DNA of 64,000 bases from Methylotenera sp. (lineage in GTDB: Bacteria > Pseudomonadota > Gammaproteobacteria > Burkholderiales > Methylophilaceae). Below are positions 39,707 to 49,042 of the stretch, in pieces (position 1 is the stretch's first letter; each line of letters opens with the position of its first letter). The position numbers and the translations under genes were made by a program. Location: assembly GCA_009693255.1 (NCBI GenBank), contig SHXQ01000006.1, forward strand, positions 1 through 64,000, in the 5' to 3' direction. The notes beneath the pieces are model-generated. The model saw only the letters and a list, made by a program, of their open reading frames with translations, had not been told where the DNA came from and searched no databases.

Positions 39707-40758
39707 CTAAAAAAGTTTTATGGTGGGGGCATTTTGATGCGGACTATTCTAGAAACCGTATTCTTAGGCAACTATTTCTATCCCTAAACTGGGAAATCAT
39801 CGACTTCAAACCTAGAATAGGTGCACTTGGCGATGTCGAAGCCTACATTAGGCAAATTCCACCAGCAGATTTAGTTTGGGTCCCTTGTTTTCGGCAACGC
39901 GATCTTCTTGCGGCGTATCGCTGGGCAAAAAAAACTAGAATCCCTTTAATTTTCGATCCGCTCATAAGCGCTTATGACAAACAAGTTTGGGAGCGAAAGA
40001 AATTTTCCAAAGAAAGCAATCAAGCAAAAAAACTATTGAAGTGGGAGCAAACTCTATTCCAATCCGCAGACTATGTTGTAGCAGATACTGAGCAACATGC
40101 TGCATATTATGCATCCACTATGCACATTAGCTCAAATAAAATCTTCGTACTGCCAGTAGGTGCAGAGGAACCTTTATTTACCGCTCAAGACAATTGCTTA
40201 TTAAACCGCCCATTACGAATTTTATTTTATGGGAGCTATATTGCCTTACAAGGACCTGAAATAATTGCACGGGCAATCCAGCTCTATCAAGGACCTGAGG
40301 TGCAATGGCATTTTATAGGAGATGGCCCTTTACGTAAAAATGTACAGAATAGCTTACAAGGATTAGATAATGTACATTTTACTGACTGGGTTCCTTACGC
40401 TGACTTACCTCTATGGATTTCAAATGCCGACATATGTTTAGGGGTATTTGGTTCAACAGAAAAAACACAGCGGGTTATTCCCAATAAGGTATATCAAGCA
40501 ATGTCTTGCGCTAGGCCCGTCATCACAAGTATATCTGAAGTCTATTCGCTATTATTAAGGCAGAATAATGAATCTGGCATTTTTTTTGTCCCTGCAAACG
40601 ACGCACTTGCTTTAGCTGAAATGGTGAAGAAATTAGCCGAGCAACCCGATTTAGTCATACAAGGGCAAAAAAATGTTATTCAAAGTTATAAGCAGTATTT
40701 TTCCAACGAAGTCATAAAAAAACAGCTGGCTTCACTGCTTCAAAGTGCCCTCGCATAA
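39703..40758 (+). CDS. glycosyltransferase, GT4/GT-B type
   Basis: A 351-residue GT-B enzyme. The C-terminal nucleotide-sugar domain is recognisable from LRILFYGSYIALQGPEII, WHFIGDGPLR, FTDWVPYADLPLWISNADICLGVFG and the conserved IPNKVYQAMSCARPVIT. The N-terminal acceptor domain is divergent. It is probably involved in LPS or exopolysaccharide assembly; substrate unknown. Its 3' end overlaps the convergent gene at 40740 by 19 bases. Confidence 0.83.
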   Translation: MTKKVLWWGHFDADYSRNRILRQLFLSLNWEIIDFKPRIGALGDVEAYIRQIPPADLVWVPCFRQRDLLAAYRWAKKTRIPLIFDPLISAYDKQVWERKKFSKESNQAKKLLKWEQTLFQSADYVVADTEQHAAYYASTMHISSNKIFVLPVGAEEPLFTAQDNCLLNRPLRILFYGSYIALQGPEIIARAIQLYQGPEVQWHFIGDGPLRKNVQNSLQGLDNVHFTDWVPYADLPLWISNADICLGVFGSTEKTQRVIPNKVYQAMSCARPVITSISEVYSLLLRQNNESGIFFVPANDALALAEMVKKLAEQPDLVIQGQKNVIQSYKQYFSNEVIKKQLASLLQSALA

Positions 40759-41858
40759 GTTTCTTCATAAAGATCTATAGTCTGCTTACACATAGCTGAC
40801 AAGGTCATTGAATGAGTGACTTGGGTGATTGTTTCAGTAGTATGGGATGCAAGAATAGGTAGAACTGCTGAGAGTAATGAGGCAACTGACTGAAGCCTGA
40901 CTTTTCCTTGCGGATAAAGCACAGATAAAATTTCACCCACACCACCATGGTCGTAACCTACTACAGGCACACCCATACTCAAAGCTTCCAACACAGTGCG
41001 TCCAAATGATTCCGGTTTGGTGGATAGTGATAGTACGACATCAGATATCGCATATATTTCTCGAATATCAGGCCGGTTGCCAGTAAAAGTAATCACATCA
41101 TCGAGACCTTCTAGGTGAATGCGATGGCGAAGTTCTGCTACATATTGACGTCGCTTAGGATCCTCGCCACCAACAATTAAGCCATGAGTGCTATGGTCAG
41201 ACTGCTTGAGCTTGAGGATAAGATCAATAAAATCATGGTGCCCTTTCAAGCGCGTTAATCGACCTGGTAGGGTTAATATTTTCTTGCCCTCAAGTTGAGG
41301 GAAATCTTGCTGCCATTGCTGAACCCATGCCATGGGTGGCTGGTAACCATAAGGAAACTCAACGGGGTCTACGCCGCGATAAATAAGTTTAATATGCAAC
41401 GGATTGGTGTTGGGGTAGTTATTTTTTATGTACTCTCGTACCGTTTCAGACACAGCGATAACCCGCTCACCCTTACACATAATTTCACTGTATTTAGAAA
41501 CGGAATAGAGCCCATGAACCGTAGTTACTAAATGTGGCCTATCAGCCGCCGGCAAGCTTCGCCATGCTAAATACATAAGCCATGCTGGCATACGTGAGCG
41601 CAGATGCAAAATGTCTGGACGCGCCTGTTTAAGCCAGCACCGAATAGCGAAAACATGGCGAAAGGTCAGTAAGGATTTTTTACCTAAGTCCCAATTAACA
41701 TGCTGGCTACCTTGCGCTATAAGTTTTTCAACCATACGACCGCCAGCTGAAATGACGACAGACTCATGGCCTGCTTGCACTAGCGCCTGTGCAATTTCTA
41801 AGATTCCCTTTTCAACGCCACCACCATCAAGCGCAGGTAAAACTTGTACCACTTTCAT
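40740..41858 (-). CDS. glycosyltransferase family 4
   Basis: A 372-residue GT-B enzyme starting MKVVQVLPALDGGGVEKG. I place the start at the ATG at 41858, which overlaps the stop of the ELM1-family gene (ATGA), rather than at 41891. The C-terminal domain shows ILTLPGRLTRLKGHHDFI, ITFTGNRPDIREIYAISDVVLSLS and the EX7E-type FGRTVLEALSMGVPVVGYDHGG. It probably acts in LPS core or capsule synthesis. Same operon as the genes to 44004. Confidence 0.87.
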   Translation of the reverse strand: MKVVQVLPALDGGGVEKGILEIAQALVQAGHESVVISAGGRMVEKLIAQGSQHVNWDLGKKSLLTFRHVFAIRCWLKQARPDILHLRSRMPAWLMYLAWRSLPAADRPHLVTTVHGLYSVSKYSEIMCKGERVIAVSETVREYIKNNYPNTNPLHIKLIYRGVDPVEFPYGYQPPMAWVQQWQQDFPQLEGKKILTLPGRLTRLKGHHDFIDLILKLKQSDHSTHGLIVGGEDPKRRQYVAELRHRIHLEGLDDVITFTGNRPDIREIYAISDVVLSLSTKPESFGRTVLEALSMGVPVVGYDHGGVGEILSVLYPQGKVRLQSVASLLSAVLPILASHTTETITQVTHSMTLSAMCKQTIDLYEETYARAL

Positions 41859-42718
41859 GACAAAAACCTTTGCCGAACGATAGCAACACAACGATTCGCC
41901 TCCGCCAATTTAAGTACAGATCCGCTCGATGCACCAAGATAGCCGGCTGCTTGTAATTTCTCAAGCCCAAGGATAAGTCGATTTTCATGGTGGCAAGGTA
42001 CCGCCAATAGCTTAACGCTACAGCCTGCCGTAAGTGCTTCATAAATCATCGATATGCTGTCCTGTGTAACCCAACAATTTTCTGTTTTTGCGAGCCTAGA
42101 TGGTAACCAATTGGCATCCGTTTCTGATGCAAGTACCACCGTCACGTTAGCCAACTCCTGTAATAAAGCAACCATCTTGATTGGTGTGCGCCTTGACGTA
42201 GCAATGATCCAATGTCCATTGTCTTGCTGGAGGACATTTTCAACTTGAGCGAACACATGCTCGTCATTCCAAGAAAAATGTTTAGATGGCCCGCCAACTA
42301 ATATAAGCTTACTCTCTATATCCTTTTTCGCTGGTTGCATTCTATTGAGAGGGCCAATTGATTCGATAATATTGTGGCGTGCTAGGGGGGCATCATGCTC
42401 AGGGATAATACAGAGGTCAAACCAACTAAGTGGTAGTGATGGCTTCATCAAAACAATGGCAGGAACCCGCATTATTTTGGCAAGAATTAATAAAGTGAAA
42501 TGCGTGTGATGCCCTGCACTTACAATGAATTTCGGCGAAGCTTTTGTTTGCCTCTGCTTCCACGCATAGCTCGCTGCCTGCCATGCCTTCATGATTGGCA
42601 CTTCCTGCCATGTCAGACCGGGAATCTTGCGCTGCAGGGCTTCAACCAAACCTAATGATTGATTGATATGGCCGAGCTTACCATCACTGACAATCCAAAT
42701 ATGTGTTGTGTTGGTCAC
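41855..42718 (-). CDS. ELM1-family (PF06258) nucleoside-diphosphate-sugar epimerase-like protein
   Basis: A 287-residue protein of the 'mitochondrial fission ELM1' family, with the N-terminal WIVSDGKLGHINQSLGLVEAL and the C-terminal VTQDSISMIYEALTAGCSVKLL. The fold resembles GT-B glycosyltransferases, and bacterial members occur in LPS and polysaccharide clusters; the biochemical role is not established. The start is a GTG at 42718, 11 bases after the broken dehydrogenase. Confidence 0.8.
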   Translation of the reverse strand: MTNTTHIWIVSDGKLGHINQSLGLVEALQRKIPGLTWQEVPIMKAWQAASYAWKQRQTKASPKFIVSAGHHTHFTLLILAKIMRVPAIVLMKPSLPLSWFDLCIIPEHDAPLARHNIIESIGPLNRMQPAKKDIESKLILVGGPSKHFSWNDEHVFAQVENVLQQDNGHWIIATSRRTPIKMVALLQELANVTVVLASETDANWLPSRLAKTENCWVTQDSISMIYEALTAGCSVKLLAVPCHHENRLILGLEKLQAAGYLGASSGSVLKLAEANRCVAIVRQRFLS

Positions 42719-42729
42719 AATAGTGATAA

Positions 42730-44004
42730 CTACAACCGACCATCCACTTGGTCAGCACGGAATAAATATTTAACATCGTAAATAATCACATTAGCTTTAC
42801 CCATTTTACGTATCGTATCAATACCCATTGCTTTAAACTCATTATGTGCAACGCCGATAATGATTGCATCGTAATAATTAGACGCTGGCGTTTCGACAAG
42901 GTTAACGGCTAGTGCATGCTGAGCATCTTCTTTTTTAACCCAAGGATCATAAACATCAACTTGTGCATTGTAAGTCGTTAATTCATCAATAATATCGGTA
43001 ATACGAGTATTGCGAATATCCGGACAATTCTCTTTAAAAGTAAGCCCTAACACTAGAATTTTAGCATCGATAATATGCTGTTTATTTTTTAGCATCAGCT
43101 AAATCACCTGCTGAGCCACATGAATCCCCATCACGTCATTCAAACGACGACAGGCCAAAATCATATCTGGATGGTAGCCAATCTCTTGCGCCTTATGAGT
43201 AAGGTAATAGGGATCAACACCAATACAATGGCCGCCGACTAAGCCAGGGCGAAATGGTAAAAAATTCCACTTTGTGCCTGCGGCATTAAGTACCGCTTCG
43301 GTACTGATATTGAGCTTATTGAAAATAAGTGCTAATTCATTGATAAGCGCAATATTAATATCACGCTGAGTATTTTCAATGACTTTAGCTGCTTCAGCAA
43401 CTTTAATCGATTCGGCCTTGTAAGTGCCAGCTGTAATAATTTACTGATATAAATTATCAACAAAGTCTACTGTTTTTGCATTTGCCCCAGAGGTAACTTT
43501 CAGAATAGTCGCTAAACGATGTGTTTTGTCTCCTAGGTTAATACGTTCAGGGCTATAACCCACAAAAAAATCTTGATTAAATTTAAGCTGTGAGAACTGC
43601 TCAAGAATAGGAACGCAAACCTCTTCAGTTGCACCCGGGTAAACGGTTGATTCGTAAATCACTGTATCGTTCACCGACAGAAACTTACCTACGGTCTCGC
43701 TAGCTTTTCTAAGTGGGATTAAGTCAGGGCGTTTATGGATGTCTATGGGAGTTGGTACCGTAATAATATAAACATTGCACTCCGCTAGATCTGCAGGCGT
43801 TAACGTATAACTAAGATTCTTGACATCAGCTAACTCATCGCCACTCGCTTCTAATGTTGAGTCATGACCCGCAATAAGCTCTGCAACCCTCGCTGGGTTA
43901 ATATCAAACCCTATGGTTTTAAAGTGCTTGCCAAACTCCACTGCAAGCGGCAAACCAACATACCCCAGCCCAATAATGCCAATGGTAGTAGGTCGTTCTG
44001 TCAT
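42730..44004 (-). pseudogene. NDP-sugar dehydrogenase (TviB/WbpO-like), two in-frame stops
   Basis: A single frame runs from the ATG at 44004 (AGGA ribosome site 6 bases upstream) to 42730, about 424 codons. It is interrupted by a TAA at 43443-43441 and a TAG at 43101-43099, both where relatives have Lys. All domains are recognisable: NAD-binding IGIIGLGYVGLPLAVEF, the central domain, the catalytic Cys in [13 protein letters not shown] (between the two stops), and the C-terminal KILVLGLTFKENCPDIRNT. It would have oxidised a UDP-sugar to a uronic acid for polysaccharide. The catalytic Cys is lost in any prematurely terminated product, so the gene is very probably inactive. Confidence 0.87.
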
Positions 44005-44191
44005 AATTATTCCTAGTTTAAGCGTCGTGAGCAAGAGAGATTATTGCTATGCTCATCAAACTCCGTGAGGTTTATACAAAGTTTTATCGTTTCATTTTAG
44101 GACGTAGGCTGTAATTAAATCAACCGTTGTGATGCGTAACAAACACCGATTAAAACTCAGAAGTGTCACACTGCAATATATCATAGTCCGC

Positions 44192-44197
44192 TATAAT
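44192..44197 (+). promoter_or_regulatory. -10 element of the acyltransferase gene
   Basis: A perfect TATAAT ending only 8 bases before the ATG at 44206. A transcript started there would have almost no leader. No -35 or Shine-Dalgarno is evident. Confidence 0.4.
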
Positions 44198-44205
44198 CGA
44201 ACGTT

Positions 44206-45057
44206 ATGAGTCCTTTTAAATTTAACCTGCTACGCTTACTGCTAGATGCATTTAGTCTTTTACCATTGCCGGTAGTGCATGGTTTGGGTGTTTTCTTAGG
44301 CTGGTTCGGTTCTATTCTCTCGCTCAAACACGCACGGCTCACCAAAATAAATTTGCAATCCAGCGGCATTTACCAAGATGAAATCGAATTTAAACAGGCT
44401 GCTCGACAAAATATTGGTGAATCTGGCAAGGCACTATTAGAAACCTTGGCTATTTGGTTTCGTAATGACAAACGGCAATTATCTCTAGTCCGTAACTTTG
44501 ATGGCTGGAACCATATTGAAGCCGGCTTAGCTAGCGGCAAAGGCATCATACTTCTAACCCCTCATTTAGGTTGCTTTGAAATTACCTCGCTGTATTTTGC
44601 AGCGCGCTACCCTATTACCGTGCTATACCGACAACCCCGACATGATTGGATGTCGCCCTTAATGGCAATGGGCAGAAAGCGCGGCCAAATTACCTTGGCA
44701 CAAGCAAACACACAAGGCGTAAAGCAACTTTTACAATCACTCAAACGTGGCGAAGCGATTGGTATTTTGCCAGACCAAGCACCGCCTGAGGGGGATGGTC
44801 AATGGGCGCCATTTTTTGGACGGCCGGCTTACACCATGTCGCTGGCTTCAAAATTAGCCAAAAAAACAGGCGCGCAAGTTCTTATGGCTTTTGGCGAGCG
44901 TTTAAGCTACGGACGTGGCTACAATATACATGTTCGCCCGATTGCTGCAGGCAGAATCAACACACCAAGCTTACTCAACTCTGAGATTGAACGCACTATC
45001 CTGCAATGCCCCACCCAATATTTATGGGGATACGACCGCTATAAAGTTCGCGATTAA
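44206..45057 (+). CDS. lipid A biosynthesis lauroyl-type acyltransferase (LpxL/HtrB family)
   Basis: A 283-residue inner-membrane protein of the LPLAT family that adds a secondary acyl chain to Kdo2-lipid A. There is an N-terminal hydrophobic region (LLRLLLDAFSLLPLPVVHGLGVFLGWFG). The HX4E catalytic motif is HLGCFE, with the substrate motifs VLYRQPRHDWM and ILPDQAP. It could be LpxL or LpxM; chain specificity cannot be read. It is divergent from the polysaccharide operon. Confidence 0.88.
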   Translation: MSPFKFNLLRLLLDAFSLLPLPVVHGLGVFLGWFGSILSLKHARLTKINLQSSGIYQDEIEFKQAARQNIGESGKALLETLAIWFRNDKRQLSLVRNFDGWNHIEAGLASGKGIILLTPHLGCFEITSLYFAARYPITVLYRQPRHDWMSPLMAMGRKRGQITLAQANTQGVKQLLQSLKRGEAIGILPDQAPPEGDGQWAPFFGRPAYTMSLASKLAKKTGAQVLMAFGERLSYGRGYNIHVRPIAAGRINTPSLLNSEIERTILQCPTQYLWGYDRYKVRD

Positions 45058-45110
45058 CCACACCTTCTGCGCCATAAGTATCTACGTGTAAAATATTTTT
45101 ATATTTCTCG

Positions 45111-45138
45111 CTTGAGATTTTTCAAGCAGCCCCCATTA
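45111..45138 (+). promoter_or_regulatory. sigma-32 (RpoH) promoter of grpE
   Basis: CTTGAGA (45111-45117), a 13-base spacer and CCCCATTA (45131-45138): a near-perfect match to the heat-shock consensus CTTGAAA-N13-CCCCAT. It lies 34 bases before the grpE ATG. The -35 is part of a small inverted repeat (CTTGA...TCAAG). Confidence 0.92.
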
Positions 45139-45172
45139 AGCTAACACTGTACAAAATAATTGAGGATGCTTC

Positions 45173-45685
45173 ATGACCGAATACAATCAAGAACCAAAAA
45201 TTGACGACGCTGGCGAAACTATCGCTAACGATTCAATTGACCCATCAATCCGCATTACAGGCCTAGAACTGCAACTTGCTGAAGCGCAGGCGGCAGTGTT
45301 ATATGTCAAAGCAGATGGTGAAAATATTCGTCGCCGGGCGATGGATGATATTGAAAAAGCACGTAAATTTGCATTAGAGAAGTTCTCTAATGAGTTATTG
45401 GCTGTTAAAGACAGTTTAGATGCGGCATTACTCATTGAAGCCACCGACGTGCAAAGCTACAAAGATGGCGTGGATATTACCACTAAGCAATTGGGTGCAG
45501 TATTCGAAAAATTCAACATTGCGGAAATAAACCCAGTGGGTGAAAAGTTTGATCCAAACAAACATCAAGCCATTAGCATGCTAGAAAATAGTGGCGAACC
45601 TAATACGGTGACCGTGGTTTTACAAAAGGGTTATACGCTGAATGACCGCGTATTACGCCCCGCTTTAGTGATGGTGGCTAAGTAA
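45173..45685 (+). CDS. grpE: nucleotide exchange factor GrpE
   Basis: A 170-residue co-chaperone that releases ADP from DnaK. It has an acidic N-terminus, a long helix (about residues 28-85, with ADGENIRRRAMDDIEKARKFA), and the C-terminal beta domain with EKFDPNKHQAIS and VLQKGYTLNDRVLRPALVMV. Driven by its own sigma-32 promoter. dnaK follows after 175 bases with a second heat-shock promoter. Confidence 0.96.
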   Translation: MTEYNQEPKIDDAGETIANDSIDPSIRITGLELQLAEAQAAVLYVKADGENIRRRAMDDIEKARKFALEKFSNELLAVKDSLDAALLIEATDVQSYKDGVDITTKQLGAVFEKFNIAEINPVGEKFDPNKHQAISMLENSGEPNTVTVVLQKGYTLNDRVLRPALVMVAK

Positions 45686-45709
45686 TTTTTAGTCAATTGC
45701 AAGCGACCA

Positions 45710-45737
45710 CTTGAAATATTTCAAACAATCTCCATTA
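45710..45737 (+). promoter_or_regulatory. sigma-32 (RpoH) promoter of dnaK
   Basis: CTTGAAA (45710-45716), a 13-base spacer and CTCCATTA (45730-45737), matching the RpoH consensus. The -35 lies in a perfect palindrome TTGAAA-TA-TTTCAA. The leader to the dnaK ATG is about 115 bases, with AAGGAATAGGA before the start. Confidence 0.92.
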
Positions 45738-45860
45738 ACAACACATGGATTTTAAATAAGTCCGAATGCACTCTACAACAGCAAACATTCAATCAAATGG
45801 CCTGTCGTTATTTGCACTCATTTGAGGCTCACTAGATTTTAAAAAAAAGGAATAGGAATT

Positions 45861-47780
45861 ATGGGAAAAATTATTGGTATTGACTTAGGCACAACAAACT
45901 CATGCGTAGCCGTGATGGAAGGCGGCAAACCGCGTGTGATTGAAAACTCTGAAGGCACACGCACCACGCCTTCTATTATTGCGTATCAAGAAGACGGTGA
46001 AATTTTATCGGGTGCTCCGGCAAAACGCCAAGCAGTCACCAACCCAAAAAATACGCTGTACGCAGTTAAGCGTTTAATTGGTCGCCGTTTTGATGAAAAA
46101 GAAGTGCAAAAAGACATTGGTCTAATGCCTTACACCATTGCAAAAGCCGATAACGGCGATGCATGGGTGGAAGTGCGCGGCGTAAAAATGGCGCCACCGC
46201 AAATTTCAGCTGAAGTGTTGCGCAAGATGAAAAAAACCGCTGAAGATTACTTAGGCGAAGAAGTGACTGAAGCGGTAATTACCGTGCCGGCTTACTTTAA
46301 CGATAGCCAACGCCAAGCCACTAAAGATGCTGGCCGTATTGCAGGTTTAGATGTTAAACGTATTATTAATGAGCCTACTGCTGCTGCACTAGCGTTTGGT
46401 TTAGACAAACAAGAAGGTGACCGTAAGATTGCCGTGTACGACTTAGGTGGCGGTACATTTGATGTTTCTATTATTGAAATTTCTAGCATTGATGGCGAAC
46501 ATCAATTTGAAGTGCTTTCAACTAACGGTGACACATTCTTAGGTGGTGAAGACTTTGATAACCGCTTAATTGACTTTTTAGCGGATGAGTTCAAAAAAGA
46601 TAACGGTGGACTAGATTTACGCAACGATTTATTAGCGAAACAACGCTTAAAAGAAGCGGCTGAAAAAGCAAAAATTGAGTTATCAGGTGCAACGCAAACT
46701 GAAGTGAATTTACCTTACATCACCGCCGATGCGACGGGTCCTAAACACTTGGTGGTAAAAATCACCCGCGCAAAATTAGAATCCTTAGTTGAAGATTTAA
46801 TCGAGCGCACCATGGCACCTTGCCGCATAGCAATTAAAGATGCTGGTGTTTCAATTGACGACATTACTGATGTGATTTTGGTCGGCGGTCAAAGCCGCAT
46901 GCCAAAAGTGCAAGAAAAAGTGAAAGAGATTTTTGGTAAAGAGCCACGTAAAGACGTGAACCCAGATGAAGCGGTAGCCGTGGGTGCTGCTATTCAAGGT
47001 GGCGTGTTAAAAGGTGATGTGAAAGATGTGTTGTTACTTGATGTCACGCCATTATCACTTGGCATCGAAACACTTGGTGGCGTAATGACGAAGGTGATTA
47101 AGAAAAATACTACGATTCCGACTAAGGCATCACAAACTTTTTCTACCGCTGATGACAACCAGAATGCAGTAACGATTCAAGTGTTGCAAGGCGAGCGTGA
47201 AAAAGCAGTTGCAAACAAATCACTTGGTCAATTTAATTTGAGCGACATTCCACCAGCACCTCGCGGCATGCCGCAAATTGAAGTGACCTTTGACATTGAT
47301 GCTAACGGTATTTTGCACGTGAGCGCAAAAGATAAAGCCACCGGTAAAGAAAATAAAATTACCATCAAGGCTAATAGCGGCCTAAGTGAAGCCGAGATTC
47401 AACAAATGGAAGAAGATGCCATTAAATACGCGGATGAAGATAAGAAATACCGCGAGTTAGTAGATGCGCGCAACGCTGCAGATGGCATGGTGCACTCTGT
47501 GAAAAAATCATTGAGTGAGCATGGCGATAAGTTAGATGCCGCTGAAAAAGAAGCGATTGAAACTGCCATTAAAGACGTTGAAGATGTCTTGCAATCAGAC
47601 GATAAAGACGCAATTGAGGCTAAAACCAATGCCTTAACTGAAGCCTCACAAAAGCTAGGTGAGAAAGTTTACGCTGATCAACAAGCGCAAGCTAATACCG
47701 AATCAGCGCAGCCAGAAGGCGAAAAGACGGTGGATGGCGATGTCGTCGATGCTGAGTTTGAAGAAGTGAAGAAAGACTAA
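45861..47780 (+). CDS. dnaK: molecular chaperone DnaK (Hsp70)
   Basis: A 639-residue ATP-dependent chaperone. The nucleotide-binding domain begins [19 protein letters not shown], with the phosphate motif [15 protein letters not shown] and the connector [18 protein letters not shown]; the substrate domain includes [15 protein letters not shown], and the lid helix ends in an EFEEV-type tail. Works with GrpE and DnaJ encoded on either side. Codon use is strongly biased, as expected for a highly expressed gene. Confidence 0.98.
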   Translation: MGKIIGIDLGTTNSCVAVMEGGKPRVIENSEGTRTTPSIIAYQEDGEILSGAPAKRQAVTNPKNTLYAVKRLIGRRFDEKEVQKDIGLMPYTIAKADNGDAWVEVRGVKMAPPQISAEVLRKMKKTAEDYLGEEVTEAVITVPAYFNDSQRQATKDAGRIAGLDVKRIINEPTAAALAFGLDKQEGDRKIAVYDLGGGTFDVSIIEISSIDGEHQFEVLSTNGDTFLGGEDFDNRLIDFLADEFKKDNGGLDLRNDLLAKQRLKEAAEKAKIELSGATQTEVNLPYITADATGPKHLVVKITRAKLESLVEDLIERTMAPCRIAIKDAGVSIDDITDVILVGGQSRMPKVQEKVKEIFGKEPRKDVNPDEAVAVGAAIQGGVLKGDVKDVLLLDVTPLSLGIETLGGVMTKVIKKNTTIPTKASQTFSTADDNQNAVTIQVLQGEREKAVANKSLGQFNLSDIPPAPRGMPQIEVTFDIDANGILHVSAKDKATGKENKITIKANSGLSEAEIQQMEEDAIKYADEDKKYRELVDARNAADGMVHSVKKSLSEHGDKLDAAEKEAIETAIKDVEDVLQSDDKDAIEAKTNALTEASQKLGEKVYADQQAQANTESAQPEGEKTVDGDVVDAEFEEVKKD

Positions 47781-47783
47781 AGG

Positions 47784-47910
47784 GTCGTCGTTAGTATTTA
47801 GTCGCTAGTCGTTAGCATCCTATCCGGTGCTAGCGACTTTTGCGCTAATAACTAATGGCTACAAACTAGTGAAGTACAACTACCAACTAACGACTAAAAA
47901 CTAGCGATTA
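47784..47910. repeat. inverted 'CGACTAA' family repeats flanking the dnaK-dnaJ gap
   Basis: The left arm (47784-47815, units of GTCGTTAG/TTTAGTCGCTAG) and the right arm (47880-47910, CTACCAACTAACGACTAA...) are imperfect inverted copies that could pair across a 64-base middle. The right arm ends 4 bases before the dnaJ ATG and closely matches the sequence before hemH. Confidence 0.72.
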
Positions 47911-47914
47911 AATT

Positions 47915-49024
47915 ATGGCAAGCAAAAAAGATTACTACGAAGTATTAGGCGTTAATAAAGACGCCTCAGCAGAAGATATTAAAAAGTCTTATCGCAAATT
48001 GGCGATGAAGCATCACCCTGATCGCAATCCTGACAACCCCAGGGCTGAGGAACATTTTAAAGAGGCGAAAGAAGCCTATGAAATGTTAAGTGATGATCAA
48101 AAGCGTGCCGCTTATGATCAATATGGTCATGCCGGTGTTGAGCAAGGTGGTGGTGCAGGTGGTTTTGGTGGCGACGCCTTTAGTGACATTTTTGGTGATA
48201 TTTTTGGCGGTGGTCGTGCTGGCGGCCAAGCGAATAAGGTCTATCGTGGTGCAGATTTACGCTACAACATGGAAGTTTCATTAGAAGACGCGGCAAAAGG
48301 CACAGAAACAAAGATTCGCATTCCTGTGCAATCAACTTGCGAAACCTGCAAAGGTTCAGGCGCGCGTCCTGGTACGCAACCTGTCACTTGTACTACTTGT
48401 GGCGGCCATGGCCAAGTGCGCATGCAACAAGGCTTTTTCTCTGTACAGCAAACCTGTCCAAAATGTCATGGAAACGGCAAAATGGTCAAAGACCCTTGCC
48501 CAAGTTGCAACGGTGCCGGACGAACTAAACAAAACAAAACGCTATCTGTCAAAATTCCTGCAGGCGTTGATGAAGGCGATAGAATTAGACTCAGCGGCGA
48601 AGGCGAAGCAGGCGTTAATGGCGGCCCAACAGGTGATTTGTATGTCGTGATCCATCTCAAAGAACATGCAATTTTTCAACGTGAGGGCGGTAATTTACAT
48701 TGCGAGATGCCTATTAGCTTTAGCACCGCCGCCCTTGGTGGTGAGATTGAAGTGCCAACACTGGACGGTTCAGCTAAAATGAAAATTCCTGCTGAAACGC
48801 AAACGGGTGGCGTATTTAGATTGCGTGGCAAAGGCATCAAGCCACTACGTCAATCTGAACATGGCGATTTAATGGTGCATGTCGTCGTTGAAACGCCAGT
48901 TAAACTCACTGAGAAACAAAAAGAATTATTACGTGAATTTGAAACAAGCACGCAAGCAGATTCTGGAAAACATAGTCCTCGCAACAAATCTTGGATGAAT
49001 AAAGTCAAAGATTTCTTTGAGTAA
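47915..49024 (+). CDS. dnaJ: chaperone DnaJ (Hsp40)
   Basis: A 369-residue co-chaperone that delivers substrates to DnaK. It has an N-terminal J domain with HPD (KHHPDRNP), a Gly/Phe region ([23 protein letters not shown]), four zinc-finger repeats ([32 protein letters not shown]), and the C-terminal substrate domains. The length is typical. No usual Shine-Dalgarno precedes the ATG; a repeat occupies that position. Confidence 0.97.
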   Translation: MASKKDYYEVLGVNKDASAEDIKKSYRKLAMKHHPDRNPDNPRAEEHFKEAKEAYEMLSDDQKRAAYDQYGHAGVEQGGGAGGFGGDAFSDIFGDIFGGGRAGGQANKVYRGADLRYNMEVSLEDAAKGTETKIRIPVQSTCETCKGSGARPGTQPVTCTTCGGHGQVRMQQGFFSVQQTCPKCHGNGKMVKDPCPSCNGAGRTKQNKTLSVKIPAGVDEGDRIRLSGEGEAGVNGGPTGDLYVVIHLKEHAIFQREGGNLHCEMPISFSTAALGGEIEVPTLDGSAKMKIPAETQTGGVFRLRGKGIKPLRQSEHGDLMVHVVVETPVKLTEKQKELLREFETSTQADSGKHSPRNKSWMNKVKDFFE

Positions 49025-49042
49025 TTTTAAAAAACTATTCGC

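Noticed and set aside
867-44004. Possible stop-codon reassignment or selenocysteine
   Set aside because: The in-frame stops are of three types (TAA, TGA, TAG) in different genes, at Arg, Lys and other positions, and all housekeeping genes use normal stops; no SECIS-like context was seen. Ordinary pseudogenes fit better.
45765-45790. CIRCE-like GCACTC in the dnaK leader
   Set aside because: The inverted arm GAGTGC is absent at the required 9-base spacing.
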